DNA from: Hygrocybe punicea
Lineage: Eukaryota > Basidiomycota > Agaricomycetes > Agaricales > Hygrophoraceae
Length of the DNA: 64,000 bases
NCBI GenBank assembly: GCA_963556145.1
Contig: OY744471.1
Span: 5,573,590-5,637,589 of the forward strand
Direction of reading: 5' to 3'
This document shows, one piece after another, positions 12,633-25,866 of this stretch. The position numbers and the translations under genes were made by a program. Each line of letters begins with the position of its first letter. The stretch's first letter is position 1. The notes under the pieces are model-generated. The model did not search any database. It was not told the DNA's origin and saw only the letters and a list, made by a program, of their open reading frames with translations.

Positions 12633-13290
12633 ACATGATCCGAGGACGCCTGCCCTAAACAAATCCAGTATATAGCCTCGGACTTGGGGTCAGAATAATG
12701 CCCTTTCTCATTTCCAGTAGTACATTGACATTGACATGGCTGAAATAATGAAAGAAATAATCATGATTGAATAGGACACGACTCAGGGAATGGGCGGGAC
12801 AGTACTCAAGTTCGCATTGCTCTTTTTTGTCTTGCACAGAATGATGATGATAATAATGATATACTTATGGGGCGCACATGGACCATGATAATGCAGGCAG
12901 TAGATGGGAAATATGGAGTGAAATATGGAGGGTGCTACTTCGTGAGTCTGTTTCATTTTTGTCCCTGGCTCCTTTTTGTCTCGTGGGGAATGATGAGGGA
13001 ATAATATCTTATGGCACACACATGGACCATTGACAGGAAATCATCTGATGGAGAGTGCCGCTTCATGAGTCCATTGTGTTTTCTCCCAGGGAATGGATTA
13101 TTACATTTGGGTTGTGGTTGCACTGTAGATCACCGGTGCCCAGGCAGTGAGTGCCCCGCAATATTGTCAAGCAATGAGTGGGATGTGATAAATAGTGAGT
13201 GCAAAGCCCGCATTGTTCTTTTGTCCTGTGGAGAATCATGAGAGAGAATATGGAGTATAGGACCGCCCGCTGGCCGCCGCCTTTGTCCTC
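12633..13290 (+). repeat. Dispersed repeat, copy C
   Basis: Same family as copies A, B and D, beginning GGCACATGATCCGAGGA. It lies between the inverted minisatellite arms of the palindromic element at 12010-13765, so it is either the core of that element or was inserted into it. Confidence 0.65.
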
Positions 13291-13532
13291 CACTTCATCT
13301 CCCAGGTGCCAGGCTACCTTGAGGTGCAGTGTAAGCCCCCCAAATTCTGGTCACACATAGCTGGGGCCACATGGTTGGGTCTCTGCGCTTTTGCTGATGT
13401 GAACATAGCACTGTGCTTGAATGTAATCTGGTTTTAATGCAGTTCCTTTTTTCCCATTGCAATTTGTTGTCAGGCCTAGCTTATCACATCAACTCTTCAA
13501 AATTGGGCCGTGTGGTGGTTAAGCGCGATTAA

Positions 13533-13765
13533 GGCAGTGTGCAAGGCGAGTACTTATGATGTCGTCCTCTGACATGCTATCGTTCATTAACCTTCATTTG
13601 GCCCTTGATCGATGACAGATTTATCCAGTTTGCTAGGCCCACAGTGGACCAAACCATCTCTGCCTGCTGCTCCTGAGCCTCTGTTTGGTGGGCTCGCAGT
13701 CCACCAGGCCATATCTGCCTGCCGGCATTGACAGGAGCCTGCTGCTCCTGGATTTCCATTTGATG
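13533..13765 (-). repeat. Inverted arm of the minisatellite element
   Basis: 13533-13625 is the imperfect reverse complement of 12497-12580 (GATAAATCTGCCATCGA, then AGGACGACATCA and CACCTTGCACAC). 13640-13765 holds inverted copies of the minisatellite unit. Together with 12010-12580 this makes long, uneven inverted arms around a 950-bp centre. No target duplication was found. Confidence 0.7.
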
Positions 13766-13991
13766 CCTGGATATGGTTATTCATAGGACATGACAACTTT
13801 ATTTGGATAATGTGGTGCAATTTCACGAACTGAAACACGATCACTGCATTTACACAGTTTGAGACCTAGTACACTGCAGGAAAATCAAATCAAATTTCAC
13901 AGGTCTACGGTGAATAACTGGAAGAACCACAGGATCCATGGATGCGGGAAAGAAAGTTATGTCAATAATCCTGTCAAAGTAACCTCAGCAG

Positions 13992-16900
13992 CTATGGCAA
14001 GTCTGCACTCAGAATGCTCACCTGGTTCAAAGGTTTCATCACTAAAATTCCTTCCATCCACAAATGTCGGATGCCATGATGTATCTCGTGTGAGGATGTT
14101 ATGATTTCCACATTCTTGTTATACAGTGTTGACCAGAGACCAGCCCCAAATTCCAGGTACTGGCCAAATGGATCGTGAACGGTGCTTGGCTTTTCTCTGT
14201 ATCGATGAACTGCAAGAAAAAATGGTTGTTTGCCGTCTCGATGCACGAAGAAGATGGCCCAAATGATGGCCGGGACGAGAGCTTGTCCAGAAGCCGGTCT
14301 GAAGAAGATACTACTGTTATGCTCTGAAGTTGCTCGCGTTGAATACTGAACTCCGTGAATGTGATATCGATGACAGTGAATCGCAGACTTTGGCGGTATC
14401 CACCCATCCATACAGGAGCTGGAAAACGTAAGTAGAGCGTTGTATACATCCTCTTCGATGGGAGCCGAATTTTGGTAGTCAGATATTGGTTTACAGTTGT
14501 GGTCAATCGTGTCGTCGCCGTGACCCAGCATTGCTAGGTCATGCATAAGTGTTCCTTGGGGATCCTGGCCATAACATATCTCAATAATTTTTGCACTGGG
14601 ATGTAAAGCCTCTGGACACCCGGGGTGTTGCAGAAATGTTTTGAGACCCGAAATGGTGCAGAACATATTCATCACAGTCACTTCGAGTTCACCTATTCAC
14701 CCCATTCTATGTTTAGCGAACAGAATCAATGTCAGTAAAGCTTAAAGCTTACCTAGCTTGCTGTTTGTGTTGATCTTTTGCAACAAGCCAATTACTCTTT
14801 CAAATGGGAACATCCACCAACCGTGGACGGAGCCAAATCTGAGGAAAAACACGCATAGGTGTAGAGCGTTATGGTGGTTTGGCCTCATCCTGGCCTCAGG
14901 AAATAGTGTGACAATGCTAGTGAGGTAAGCATGCATATATGTCATATACCATTGGATGTGCTGTTTTGATGTTCAATGTGAAGTTCCCCAGTGGATGGCC
15001 ATGGCCAGGTACATTGTGCTGTCCAGCAACTGTTGATGCCTCCTATGCGTATCAGCGCTGACATCGTGTGAATCATTGGACCAGATTTGAGTGAGTGAAA
15101 CAGGAAGGTTGAATTATATGCATGATCACCATTGGTCGGCCTTCAGCTTTCCGTGAGCAGGTGTGCCAAAGTTGGTGGGAGGACTGGTATGCCAGGTGGG
15201 CCGCACTGTTGCGGCAATGTCAGCTTGAATATTTCTCATATCCTTTTTCAACAGATCTTGACTGCTGGTATGACCATTTTTATTGACCTTGTCATCCTTG
15301 AACACATCGTCCTCGACCACATCTGCCACTGCTGCACCCATCTCAACGTCTTCAAAACCATCAGCGCTGGTATTCGGGTCATTCCCTTTGATATCAGGCT
15401 GGGATTCCTCTGACTGCCGAGATGTCGAGGGGTGAGAAGAAATACAGGAAAATGTGAGTACAAGGTGCTCACTAGTAATGCAAAAACATATTGTTTCTTT
15501 TTAACTTGTTTTCCGGGCTTGGGTGTGGGTAGCTTGACCCCCTTCTCCAAGCAAAGAGCCCTCAATGTCAGGACAGTAAGCTTCAACAATTGGGTTCAGT
15601 TTGGGCTTGTAGCTATAAGCTTCCTTGCTTTGGTCATCACTTTGTCAGTAGGCACTTCGATATTGGCTGATTCCTTCAGGCATGTCTCGATATTCGTAAA
15701 ACTCGAAAGTGATGTTGTACCAAACCGAGGAATAGGTTGTGCATTGCGTCAATAGGGACCCACCAGCTGGGATCCCAATAGGGCAACCGGTGGAGTTCGG
15801 ACCATCGTACCCCTGTTCTGTGGAATATTTTTTTACGCTCCGAAGCAGATGTGGCAGCCTGATATTCCTGGGCATGTTTCCGGTGTTGAAAGGAGGTGCA
15901 TCAATTCCACATTCTCATGTCCAAGTTGTTGATGTTCTTGAGCGAAAGATCACATAATGAGCAAAATATGGATGCCCCATGCCCTGCGCAAGCACCGACT
16001 TTACGCGATCCCAGTAAATCACACACCAAAGGAACTAGAGCAGAATGCACGCGACGTCCCTGAGGATGTTGGTACGTCTCAGTATACCACGTCCCGTCTG
16101 TGTAGCAGGGTAGGAGGTCATCAACAAGCGGTGAAAGGTAGTGATTCATCTCGTCAACTGATGGTTCCTTTGGAATAATCCCTGCAAGATAAATATTCTC
16201 TGGTTTATAGTGAAGGCTGGAGGGCAAGTTCAAACAGGCCATACTAATCATTCCTGTTGAAACCGATTGCCCACATGTCTTGTTGAGAAATGGGTTAAAC
16301 AAATCCACGGAAAGGCTCCAAACCAATCTTGCTTTGTCCTTAGGGCCCTGGTGAAATGGTTTGCTGTCAATGCCTGGCATCTCTTGTATCCCACTGCCAT
16401 CCAAAATATCCCTTATATCTGGCCTTCATTTACCATTTGATGTACAATCCATGGCCTCCTCAATCCCTGGACGGCTGAGAAGGCCCACGACGAAGGCATT
16501 GAAGCTCTGATATACAGATGGACGAATGGGTTGCCTGACACTCTCGCCATCTTGAACCCCCGCCTTCATTAAATGACCACCACACGGTGGGCTGTCTCGA
16601 TATTGGTGATATTGACAATGCGCTGGGTAAATCGGGACCTTCGAACCTGGTTTGGTTACTGGTGCATACATGCAACTGCACGTGACGCAACACACGTAGA
16701 TCGTGGTAGTCGCTTCAAGCCAGAAGTGTTTGCGAGCGGTATGAACACTGTCCGGAAATTTTCCTAACAGACGTTTATTGTACTCTTTCTGGCCTTGCCC
16801 ATAGCCATCTCAATAATCATTTTAAGAATCCGTAAAGCAAAATTGCAGGAAGGCTGTGCAACGTTTCCAAAGAGGTTGAGGCCGACAACAAGGAACATTG

Positions 16901-17590
16901 CAAGGACGATAAGTGGATCCATGTACTGGAGAGGGTGGTGAAAGTAACTTGCCACAAATAATATCATGAACAATTTCCCAGCAAATGTTGATAGGCTTAC
17001 TTGTATTGAACACAAAACTTTTGGGGATGTTTTGCATGGTTTCCCCACTGGCACCCCAGTCCTTTCTGCTCCTTCTGATGCTCTCGCGCATGGCAGATAC
17101 CTGCCTCAACATCGACTTCCACAGGATGGACAGTGCTGCATCATCGCAAGTAGGGGCAGTCTCTAGCTGCTGCTGCACATCTGAAAACCATTGGTCTTCG
17201 TTATCCAACGCGCTTGAAGTAATTATTGCCTGTATCTCCTGCTTTCTTAACTCGATGACATTCTCCGCACATGTGCTGATCTTGTGATCTAGGCTCTCCA
17301 TTTCCTCATATAACATCTGGGTCCTGGTCTTGTCTGGTTCTCGGTCGAGAGGAGGTATTGACATAGGAGTCAGAGTCTGCTTGGGAGGAGTGAACAGCTT
17401 TTGCAATCGGGGAGTGGAGATGAATTCTCTGCAGTAGATGTTGGACCCAGCCCAAATCGAACATTTGGCATGTCATCTGGTTAACGTCCGACGTGGAAGA
17501 GTCCCAGCGCTTGTGCTTCAAGAAATCATTCGTTGCGATTATTTTACCGTTACAGTTGCACGATTGACAGTAGCAGGCTTTCGACAACAT
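13992..17590 (-). pseudogene. Plavaka-type (CACTA superfamily) transposase
   Basis: Minus-strand pieces fall in the order expected for a Plavaka transposase. The N-terminal Cys motif is CYCQSCNCNGK (17590-17306). Then come a spacer region (17406-16822) and the conserved core LVWSLSVDLFNPFLNKTCGQ, IYLAGIIPKEPS and LVPLVCDLLGSRKV (16404-15901). A SAP-like segment (15589-15248) and TPAHGKLKADQW (about 15126-15170) follow. The C-terminal part has FGSVHGWWMFPFERVIGLLQ and KINTNSKLGKL (14945-14742), then 14681-13992. Cut-and-paste DNA transposition is the family role. Frame changes and stops between pieces, some of which are probably introns, make it look dead. The upstream side abuts the truncated gypsy element. 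Terminal CACTA repeats were not found. Confidence 0.75.
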
Positions 17591-17689
17591 TGTTACCAGC
17601 TATGTTTTGCGTTCTTTACTTTAAGTACACATCAGACGTGAAAGGCATGGTAACGAGAAAACAACAACAACAACAACCAACCAACCAGT

Positions 17690-19411
17690 TATGAATCGTT
17701 CGACATTGTCGTGGATGGTTGGCCATGTTGTTGTTTGTGAAATTAATTCGATTGTTTTGTTGCGTCCGGGATGTCCTGCGGTTGGATTATTGTGATGAAG
17801 GGAAATGATATTGTTGTAAGAGGATGAAGAATGTAAGATTTGTCGAATGGCTTGTTTTGGTTCTTCGAATAAGGAATCTGGTAAACCAATCATACCCTTG
17901 TTGTCGATATTGATGGGTTTATGATCGGCGCGTCGAGAGAGAAGATCGGCTTTCTTATTCTGTGAACCCTTTCGGTAAAGGAGACGGAAATTGTAATCCT
18001 GTAGAAAGGCGATCCATCGTGCTTGTCGTTGTGTGAGATCTTGTGGTTTTCGATAATATTCGAGATTGCGATGGTCGGTGTAAATGTCAATTTGTTCGTT
18101 TGTACCCAAAAGGAACTGTCGCCATTCTTCAAAGCATCGAATGATTGCGAGTAATTCTTTGTCAAAGATTTGATAGTTTCGTTCTGTGGGAGTCATTGTC
18201 GTTGACATATATGCGACTGGGCGAAAAAGACCATCAGGTTGTTCCTGTGATAAAATGACACCAATGGCAAAGTCTGATGCATTGCATTCGAGGGTAAACT
18301 TTTTATCAGGGACGGGTAGAACGAGAATTGGGTCTGTTGTGATGATCGTCTTCAGATGATCGAATGCATTTTGTTGTTCATTGGTCCAATTCCATTTTTC
18401 ATTGCCCGTCAGATGATGTACCAGTGCCACGATTTGCGAGAAGTTCTCAACAAAGTGACGATAGAAGTTGAGAAAGCCGATGAATCGTTGTAATTCCGTT
18501 TTGTTTGTTGGTGTTGGCCAATCAGTAATGGCATTGGTTTTGATTGGGTCCATCTGTACCTGGCCCTGTCCGACAATGAGTCTGAGATAATCGACTTTTT
18601 CCTTGTTGAATGTACATTTCTTCGGCTTCAAGAACAAGTTATTTTCACAGAAGATCTTCAACACTTGTTTTGTTCATCTCTGATTTTCTTCGAGCGATTT
18701 GGAAAAGATCAGGATATCGTCCATGTATACCAGCAACCAACCTTCTTGTATTTCATAACGGAAGACGTGATTCATCAAACGTTGAAACGTAGGTGGTGAA
18801 TTCTTTAATCCGAAGAACATGACTGTCGGTTCGAATAACCCTTTTGGTGTCAAGAAAGCAGCCTTATGTTCATCTCCTTCCTTGATTCGGACCTTATTGA
18901 ATCCCCATCGGATGTCTAGCTTTGTGAAGAATTTTGCGTCCGCCAATTGATTGACGATGTCATTGATCAATGGAAGTGGATATTTATCATCCACAGTCCA
19001 AGAATTCAACCAATGATAATCTTGTATAGGTCGTCGTTCAGTGGCGTCTTTCTTCGAGACAAAAAAGAATGGAGAGGCATATGGCGATTTCGATGGTCGT
19101 ATTCATCCCGTTTTCAGATTTTCATCCAGGAATTTGTCAAGATCTTGTCATTCCATCGGGGATAATGGATACAGTTTGCAATCATGATGATCTGGTGCAT
19201 CGGGTTTTAACGCAAAGGCATGGTCCCATGGTTTCCATGTGGGAAGTTCATCGAAACCAGATGGCTCGAAGACATCATGATACTCATGATATACCTCAGG
19301 AACTAATTCCTCAAATGTCTTTTCCTTTTGTTGTTCTTGCGCTTTGATTGCAAGTTCTGTCCATTTCGTCATGAATGATTGGAAATGTACCCGTTCCATT
19401 GTCTCCTCCAT
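17690..19411 (-). pseudogene. gypsy pol: reverse transcriptase, RNase H, partial integrase
   Basis: One minus-strand frame with a few stops. The RT has FTKLDIRWGFNKVRI, GLKNSPPTFQRLMN and the catalytic YMDD (VYMDDILIFS). RNase H follows (TLECNASDFAIGVILSQ), where the usual Asp of the first DAS motif reads Asn, then DKELLAIIRCFEEWR and TDHRNLEYY. The integrase N-terminal zinc region starts (SLHHNNPTAGHPGRNKT) and breaks off before the two cysteines. In-frame TGA codons at about 18674 and near 19145 fit CGA or TGG changed to TGA. In the intact family this polyprotein copies element RNA into DNA; this copy cannot. Confidence 0.88.
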
Positions 19412-19525
19412 GACAGTATCAAACCAAAGAGGTTGTTCCCAAACAACTGTATTGAATTCCGTCGAACGTATTGTTGATGGTTTGCCACAACCAGAAAGAC
19501 ATTGAGAGAACTTGATCTTGTTTTC

Positions 19526-19954
19526 TCACCAATCAATTTCTGGGTTATGTTTCTTCAACCAGTCATAACCAAGGAAAATATCCATTTTCGCCAATATTGT
19601 GACCGCAAATCGTAATAATTCTTGATGGTCACCGAGTCGTAATTGCAATTCACAATATTCTGTGATCTGTCCTGTCTTCGGCTGTGTTCCATCACTCATG
19701 TACGAGTTGAACGGATTGAGGTATGGTTTTGTCGGAATATTATGTACTTGGACATAGCCAGTATCGATGGCGCAAATCGTGCAACCGCAATCAATCAGAC
19801 CGGTCATTGGGTACTGATGGCCATCCTGTGGGACAGTAACAAAACCATGAACCAAAAGAGCCATCTGTAATTCCAAATCCTTTCTTGTTACGGCTTGGAC
19901 TTGTTCGAGTGTTCGCAGTTCATGTGGAGAGTCTTGTGGCATCTCTTGTACCAA
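19526..19954 (-). pseudogene. gypsy retropepsin-like aspartic protease
   Basis: The frame contains TGLIDCGCTICAID, the position of the D-S/T-G active motif (here D-C-G), and ends LAKMDIFLGYDWLKKHNPEIDW, typical of the protease C-terminus before RT (ILGYDWL..HNP.IDW). In the family it cleaves the Gag-Pol polyprotein. It is separated from gag and RT by stops. Confidence 0.8.
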
Positions 19955-20396
19955 CCATTGGATTGCTTCATTGATTGGTCAGTGATTAAGGGAGAGAACC
20001 AAACCAGGTGAAAATTTTTCTGTCCATTGTCCATAGATATCGTAATCATTGAGTAGATCAAGGGCGTAACCCATAGTCGTATTTTGTATGGCAATGATTC
20101 TGTGGCATTGAACTCTGATTCAATCATAGTCTTTTGTTCTCCATGATGGCTATGATCACATTGATGTGTACAAATTTGTTCTTTATTCTGTGTTTCGTGT
20201 ATCTTTTCTTCTTCGTCATCCGCAACATGGGTATCTTGCCACGTGTTGCTTTCCTCTTTTGGCTCTGGGTTGTGATTTCAGTGTAGGTCATTTCGGAGGT
20301 CTTTGAGTTTAATGAAAACAGTATTAAATTGTCTGTATACTGTTACATCTTTCTCCAGCCAAGCGATCATGGCCTCCTGTGCCACACGTCGCCGTT

Positions 20397-21319
20397 TTAA
20401 AAATCCTCTTGTTTTCTTTTCAATAACGCCAACTCATCCATGAGCACAGCGATCCTGGCATCTTGGCCATCATCTTGTTGTTGTTTCGGGGTCTGTGGTG
20501 TGGTCTGCATAGACCAGACTTGTTGTTGTCCTTGTTGTTCGGGACAATTACGAGAGACGTGTCCTGGTTGTCGACATTTGAAACAGATTCCCTTCTTCAT
20601 GTAGTCGAGACGTTGCTCATCGGTCAAACGTGTGAATGTTTGTTGTCTCCATTGGGTTCTTCATGTGTCAACGTCCATGGGGACAGATTCAGATTGTGGT
20701 CGTGTCGGTGTCGATGTGGTTTGTGGTGTCGTTGTCATCACGATATGTCTTGGTTTCGGTGTGTTTGTGGTCATGGAACGTATTTGTTCCTGGCGGCATC
20801 GCCATTGCTGGTCAAGCCTTGTGGTCTGTGTCCTCCATTCCGCAATGGAAGTCGGAATGGTCAACAGGGTATAGATCTGGTCAATCAAGGGTTTGTTCAT
20901 GTGAAGTTCAACGAGTTGAACGAGGTATGCAACATTGTCGGTTTCTGACAATCCTGACATTCGACGGAGTGTATCAAATTCAATCCAAAATTTGTCTGCC
21001 GTCATCTTTCCTTGTTTCAGTTTGTTGAGTTTCGTCAACACTTCTTTCTTCTGGTCTGGTTTTTTGAAATGTTGCCAGAGTTCGATAAGGAAGTCCAACA
21101 CTGTTCCGAATTCAATCGGATCGTGTGCGAGAGCGATGTCAGTGTATTCATCAGCCCACCATCCGGCAAGTCCTCCCTGCAAATAGGAAAGAATGAAAAG
21201 GATTTGCTTTTCATCGGAGTCGAAATGGGTGGCGTTTGCTCTGATGTATACGTATGCACTTCAGATGAATGTCTTGAAACCTTCCTTTTTTCCATCATAT
21301 TTAGATGGCAGAGCAACAT
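20397..21319 (-). pseudogene. gypsy gag with CCHC zinc knuckle
   Basis: 21319-21035 and 21182-20661 encode a helical capsid-like region (FGTVLDFLIELWQHFKKPDQ, then KFWIEFDTLRRMSGLSETDN). 20627-20397 carries a nucleocapsid zinc knuckle, CFKCRQPGHVSRNC (C-x2-C-x4-H-x4-C), followed by Gln-rich sequence and a short coiled coil. The role in the family is particle assembly and RNA packaging. A frame change near 21180-21035 shows decay. Confidence 0.85.
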
Positions 21320-21630
21320 GAGATTTCAGAGTTGTCAGGGCTGCGGGTGCAACAGTGGTTTCTGGTCCGGGGTCGGACATTGTTGTGATGCAGAAGTGAG
21401 TTTGATGTTGAGTAGGAGTTGCTGTAGAAGAAAGTGATGTCGAGGGGAAAGTCGAGGGTCTGAAGATTGTTCATGTTGCGACGTATTGGTCGAATTCGTC
21501 GTCGGAAGAATCCGGCGTTTCAGGTGTCAGGTGATATTCTTTGTCAAGGTCTGATTCCGGTGTTCGGTATCATCGTGGATCCAGGTTGTTTTGGATGATT
21601 GTAAGGGGAGTTGGGAAAAGTCTAGTTTTA

Positions 21631-21980
21631 TGTTACGGATCGCGGTCTTAATTGCGGGCTCCGGTAACAATCAACCAAATGGAGAATGAGATAAAGAGTA
21701 AAGCGGATACAAGGATAAGAGAGGAGGGGAATGTCTGGGATAGTCTGGGTAACAATCTGGGGAAGCGTAGCTAAACTAGACTTAAGGTTACTGACTACAA
21801 GTGTTCGGGTTTATATACACTACAACATCTTCAGGGTAGGCTTCATCATCATCATATGGATTGGGGTATCGCCTACGATTGTCGTCGACAATGTTCTGGA
21901 CCCATGTTACAACATCATTGTTGGATGTGGAGTCAGGAACAGGATCAGATGCGGGGGTTAGATCGGGGTGAAAAGTAACA
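21631..21980 (-). mobile_element. 5' LTR of the gypsy element
   Basis: 350 bp bounded by TGTTAC (21631) and GTAACA (21975-21980), adjacent to gag on the side expected for a minus-strand 5' LTR. A TATA-like box (GTATATAAA on the minus strand) lies near 21812. Its boundary sequence TGTTACGGATCGC and the GCGGGCTCCGG word match the solo LTR at 361. Confidence 0.75.
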
Positions 21981-23372
21981 CAGCCCAACTGGTGTCAATT
22001 TACATCAGTGTGGTCAGCGCGAGGTAGTGGTAATGCCACCACAGCACCACAGCGGTTAGAGGAGACAGGTACAGGTTGAACCATTGGGGGTGCGGTTTTG
22101 GCGGGTGCAGGTGCGGTGTTAGCCGAGCCAACCCGTCTGAGACCCATGGTCAACCCTAAATAGCACTTGTGTGTGACAATGTCAGTGAAGTCAATAACTG
22201 TCCTGCCGAGCTAAGAGTGTTTCACAGGTTGCTGACAAATTTCAATGCCTCCGACAATACGAAGGAGACTGGGCAACTAAAGATTTTCTCCGTATATATC
22301 TTTCCAATGCTTCAAACTGAAAACATAATAAATTATTATAACTACAAAATAATATCTGATGTATTAAGTGTGGCATTTGCGAGACAGGGGTGATGATCAT
22401 GAGATAACCCACCAAGTTCTCTTTCGCAACAAATTTAGCAAGATATGTGACAATTGACAGAGGGGCAGTAAGAAATATGTATTGGTTTGGAGTACTCGAG
22501 TTGAGCGCTGAGCCACGAAGAAACCTGTATGAAGAATGTACATATAATATCACCTTACCACTGCGGCTTCTCTATTCACAAATAAATAAAATGTTTTTAC
22601 AATAACTCAGATGATTCGACATGATCAATACTAACCCGTTTTACAATTTCTGAACTTCGAAGTGGTCTGCGAGAATGACGGGGACATCAGAAGATTTACA
22701 TCTTCTTATTTCGGCTTTGTGCTCATTTAACTGAGCTTCTGCTCATCTCCATCGACTTTTCATGGCTTTTCAAAGCTTTTCGCTGCTTCTTGCTTTTCAT
22801 TCTTATTATTCTAATATGTATAGTAATTCACCATAATGATTAATATAATACTTCAACTTCTGTCCACAGGATGAGAAGATCTTAATTTTTTAATGCATTC
22901 GAGTAGTAGAGTACAGATAAATTGACCTGGTAAGAAAGCACTAAATTCAATCCAGCATGACACCAAGATAGTCAGCAATTGATTGCCTCTGAATAACCCA
23001 TCTGAATGGGTTGCTGAGGCCTAGTCCATGTAATGGGGCATTGCGAGTGGCACCAGAATTTGCAAGTTGCATTGGACTGTTCCTGTAATCAGACCTGGCT
23101 GATTTGTATGGAAACACTGCTTATGCATGTCCAAGACCCAGGGATGTGACTTTCAACCCATCAACAGTGACTTTCAACTCATCAACAATGTCTTCTACAT
23201 GGTCAATGGTGTGGTTAAGGTCATCAATCATGGTAGTGAAGTTCTTCATCAGCAGTCAACTCTTAAATCTCATCTCCAGGATGGGGAATATTGGGGATGC
23301 ATTCAATCTGTGTGAATATTTGTTTCAAACCTGCGGATGTTCAGCTTAGGCATTGTGCGGTTGAAAAAGGCA
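21981..23372. other. No firm gene; possible coiled-coil fragment near 23.1-23.3 kb
   Basis: The segment 23140-23260 read on the minus strand gives a heptad-like text (MIDDLNHTIDHVEDIVDELK), a possible coiled-coil exon relic. Elsewhere the DNA is AT-rich (22560-22960) without frames of note. Confidence 0.35.
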
Positions 23373-23976
23373 GCACGTGGTCAGTGGACACCTGCCCTAA
23401 AGCAAACCAGTATATAGCGTCGGACTTGAGGTTAGAATACGCTTTCTTCATTTCCAGTAGTACTTTAACATACTATACGGTCATATAGCTGAAATAATAA
23501 TGATGTAATGAACTTGAATAAGACATGACTCAGGGAATGGGCAGGACAGCACTCAAGTTCGCATTGCTCTTTTTTGTCTTGCACGGAATAATGATGATAA
23601 TAATGATATACTTATGGGGCGCACATGGACCATGATAATGCAGGCAGTAGATGGGAAATATGGAGTGAAATATGGAGGGTGCTACTTCGTGAGTCTGTTT
23701 CATTTTTGTCCCTGGCTCCTTTTTGTCTCATGGGGAATGATGAGGAAATAATATCTTATGGCACGCACATGGACCATTGACAGGAAATCATCTGATGGAG
23801 AGTGCCGCTTCGTGAGTCCATTGCGTTTTCTCCCAGGGAATGGATTATTACATTTGGGTTGTGGTTGCACAGTAGATCACCGGTGCCCAGGCAGTGGGTG
23901 CCCAGCCCATGTGAATCCCAAGTCCACAACGTTCTTTTGTCCTGTGGAGAATGAGGGGGGAGAATATGGAGTATAG
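23373..23976 (+). repeat. Dispersed repeat, copy D
   Basis: Inverted partner of copy A at the inner end of the right arm. It differs from A by several substitutions and a T-run indel. This is more divergence than the rest of the arm shows, which suggests that the rearrangement that made the inversion had an end inside this repeat. Confidence 0.7.
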
Positions 23977-24083
23977 GACCGCCCGCTTCGTGAGTCTGTT
24001 TCATTATTGACCTGCATGCGTTGTGATCCAGGCGATTCTCCGTTATACATGGATTGATTTCGGTATAAATCCGTCACAAGTCG

Positions 24084-25330
24084 TTGGTGGCATCTTTACG
24101 TTTACACAACCTTCATTCCAGAGTCATGAATTTCCACAATCCACAACCTATTCCCACCGTTCATACTGACCATATCAATATTCTGCAGTTTGACAGTACT
24201 GGGACCCTTCTTGCCAGTGGCACTTGCAATGGCACCATCGAGGTGTGGAGCTTCTCAGACAACAAAGTTGTATCTAGGTTCCATTTGAATTCTGCCGTTG
24301 CATCTCTCATTTGGTTGTCTTCATGTGGCTGGGAAGGTCGTTCTTCCATGATAGTGGGCCTTCTGAATGGCGCCATTCACGAGCTCCAGTTTTCAACTAC
24401 ATATGAGGCAAGTCCCTTCTTTGAATCAATACCCGACTGACCCAGCAACAGTCTCCGACATGCCATACCCTCGATATTGGTGGACATGGAATGGTGAGTC
24501 ATCTGGCCCACTCTGATGGGTCTCTAGTTGTTGTCACCGACCAATCCGTGACATTCTGGCACCGGTGGTTTTCTCTCAGTTTGTCCTCTCACATCTTTCT
24601 TGGTCGTGATACATTTGCTGTCATGCAGGGCAATGGACAAGGGATCACATAATTCCACGCTCACGGCTCTATGATGGATGTGACACGATCTTGCAGGTGT
24701 TTCTGCACAACATGTTCGACACTACCTTTCTATTTTCAGATGGTTATGTTCTGTAAGTGCATGTTTTTGGGATCGTGTGGATGGATCATTGATCCTGTTG
24801 CAGTTCATTCGACAGAGTCATGTATAAGCCCAGCTGGGTGGCAAGGTCAACCATGAAATTGCAAGTTTCTGGTGCCTTTCTTCTACTCCTACTGTGATGT
24901 TGAGCTGAGACTTTCAGAAACTGTGGTGTGGTCAGCAAATGTGGTCGTTTTCTTGCACTCTCCATGGGACCAGCTTGTACTCTCAAAGAAGTCCTTGGAA
25001 AGTGACCTCCATATCAATTTATTCGAGCCCCTGCTGGCCTCCATAAGTTAACCTACCTTGGTGCAATGGACATTCTTTCCGCATGCAGTGGTCATGGTGA
25101 TCACATCACATGGAATGGGTGTACAGGTGAAGTCATTCATCTTATTGGCTCCCAAGATGCCGGTCAACATATTGCCATGCGTTCCTTCACATATTTCATT
25201 TTATACATTGATATTGATATCCCTTAGGGCTCTGCTGAAGAGGAATGGTCTGTTTGTCCGTTCACTGGGAATAAATCACCAGCTATTTCAGTGACAGTCG
25301 CAGCTGTATCATGGAATCCACTTACCCAAA
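24084..25330 (+). pseudogene. WD40-repeat gene, N-terminal part (right arm)
   Basis: Frame 24084-24440 (118 codons) holds two WD40 blades: HTDHINILQFDSTGTLLASG, then GTIEVWSFSDNKVV, and a second blade ending IVGLLNGAIHELQF. Downstream, reading frames shift but blade-like text continues (LAHSDGSLVVVTDQSVTFW near 24500). The style resembles the WD40 gene at 9.42-10.97 kb in the spacer, so both are probably relics of one multicopy fungal WD40 family. The later part is too decayed for exon calls. WD40 propellers are protein-interaction scaffolds; no partner can be inferred. Confidence 0.55.
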
Positions 25331-25866
25331 CTTGGACTTCCTGTCGGATATGGAAAACTACTTGAAAGAAAAAAATCCATCAGCCTTCAGAACATTTCTG
25401 CTCCTCAGTCTCGTTTCCTCGCTTATCTCGCCAGATTCGGGTTGTTGCGAGCAGGTCGGTCAGTTGCTGTGAGTCTGGTTAATTTTTGGTCCAGAAATCT
25501 TTTGGTGATGGGATATTAGCCCTCGTCAAGGCAGAAATATTACGAAAGGGACCTGATAATCGCAAGTGTCGATCACTTTGTCGCCATGCAAAGGTACAGT
25601 TGCATGCTTTCGTTTGCTGTCCATCCTCAAATTTCGCGCCAGAAATGCTGTCATGTTGTTTAGTTCCTCCGTACAGTGCTGGGCTGTAATTAAATGAATT
25701 CATATGGTTCCTTGTGCTGAGTGCAGGCTGACTCATTACAACAAAGAGGAATAAGTGGAATTTGAATAACCCTTTCCGTGCAGGCTAGAAGCGACCAATA
25801 ACCTGTTGTCTGTCATCATTTAATCATATTTGCATATTCACCATAGTTCCTGAAACAACATACAAA

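Larger units (their letters stand above)
17690..21980 (-). mobile_element. Ty3/gypsy retrotransposon, 3' truncated
   Basis: In minus-strand order: 5' LTR (21980-21631), gag with zinc knuckle, protease, reverse transcriptase, RNase H, then only the start of integrase. The element stops in the integrase zinc-binding region at about 17690, next to a (CAA)n/(CCAA)n run. The 3' LTR is absent from the window. The gene order protease-RT-RNase H-integrase is that of Ty3/gypsy and not Ty1/copia. Many in-frame stops show it is inactive. Confidence 0.88.
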
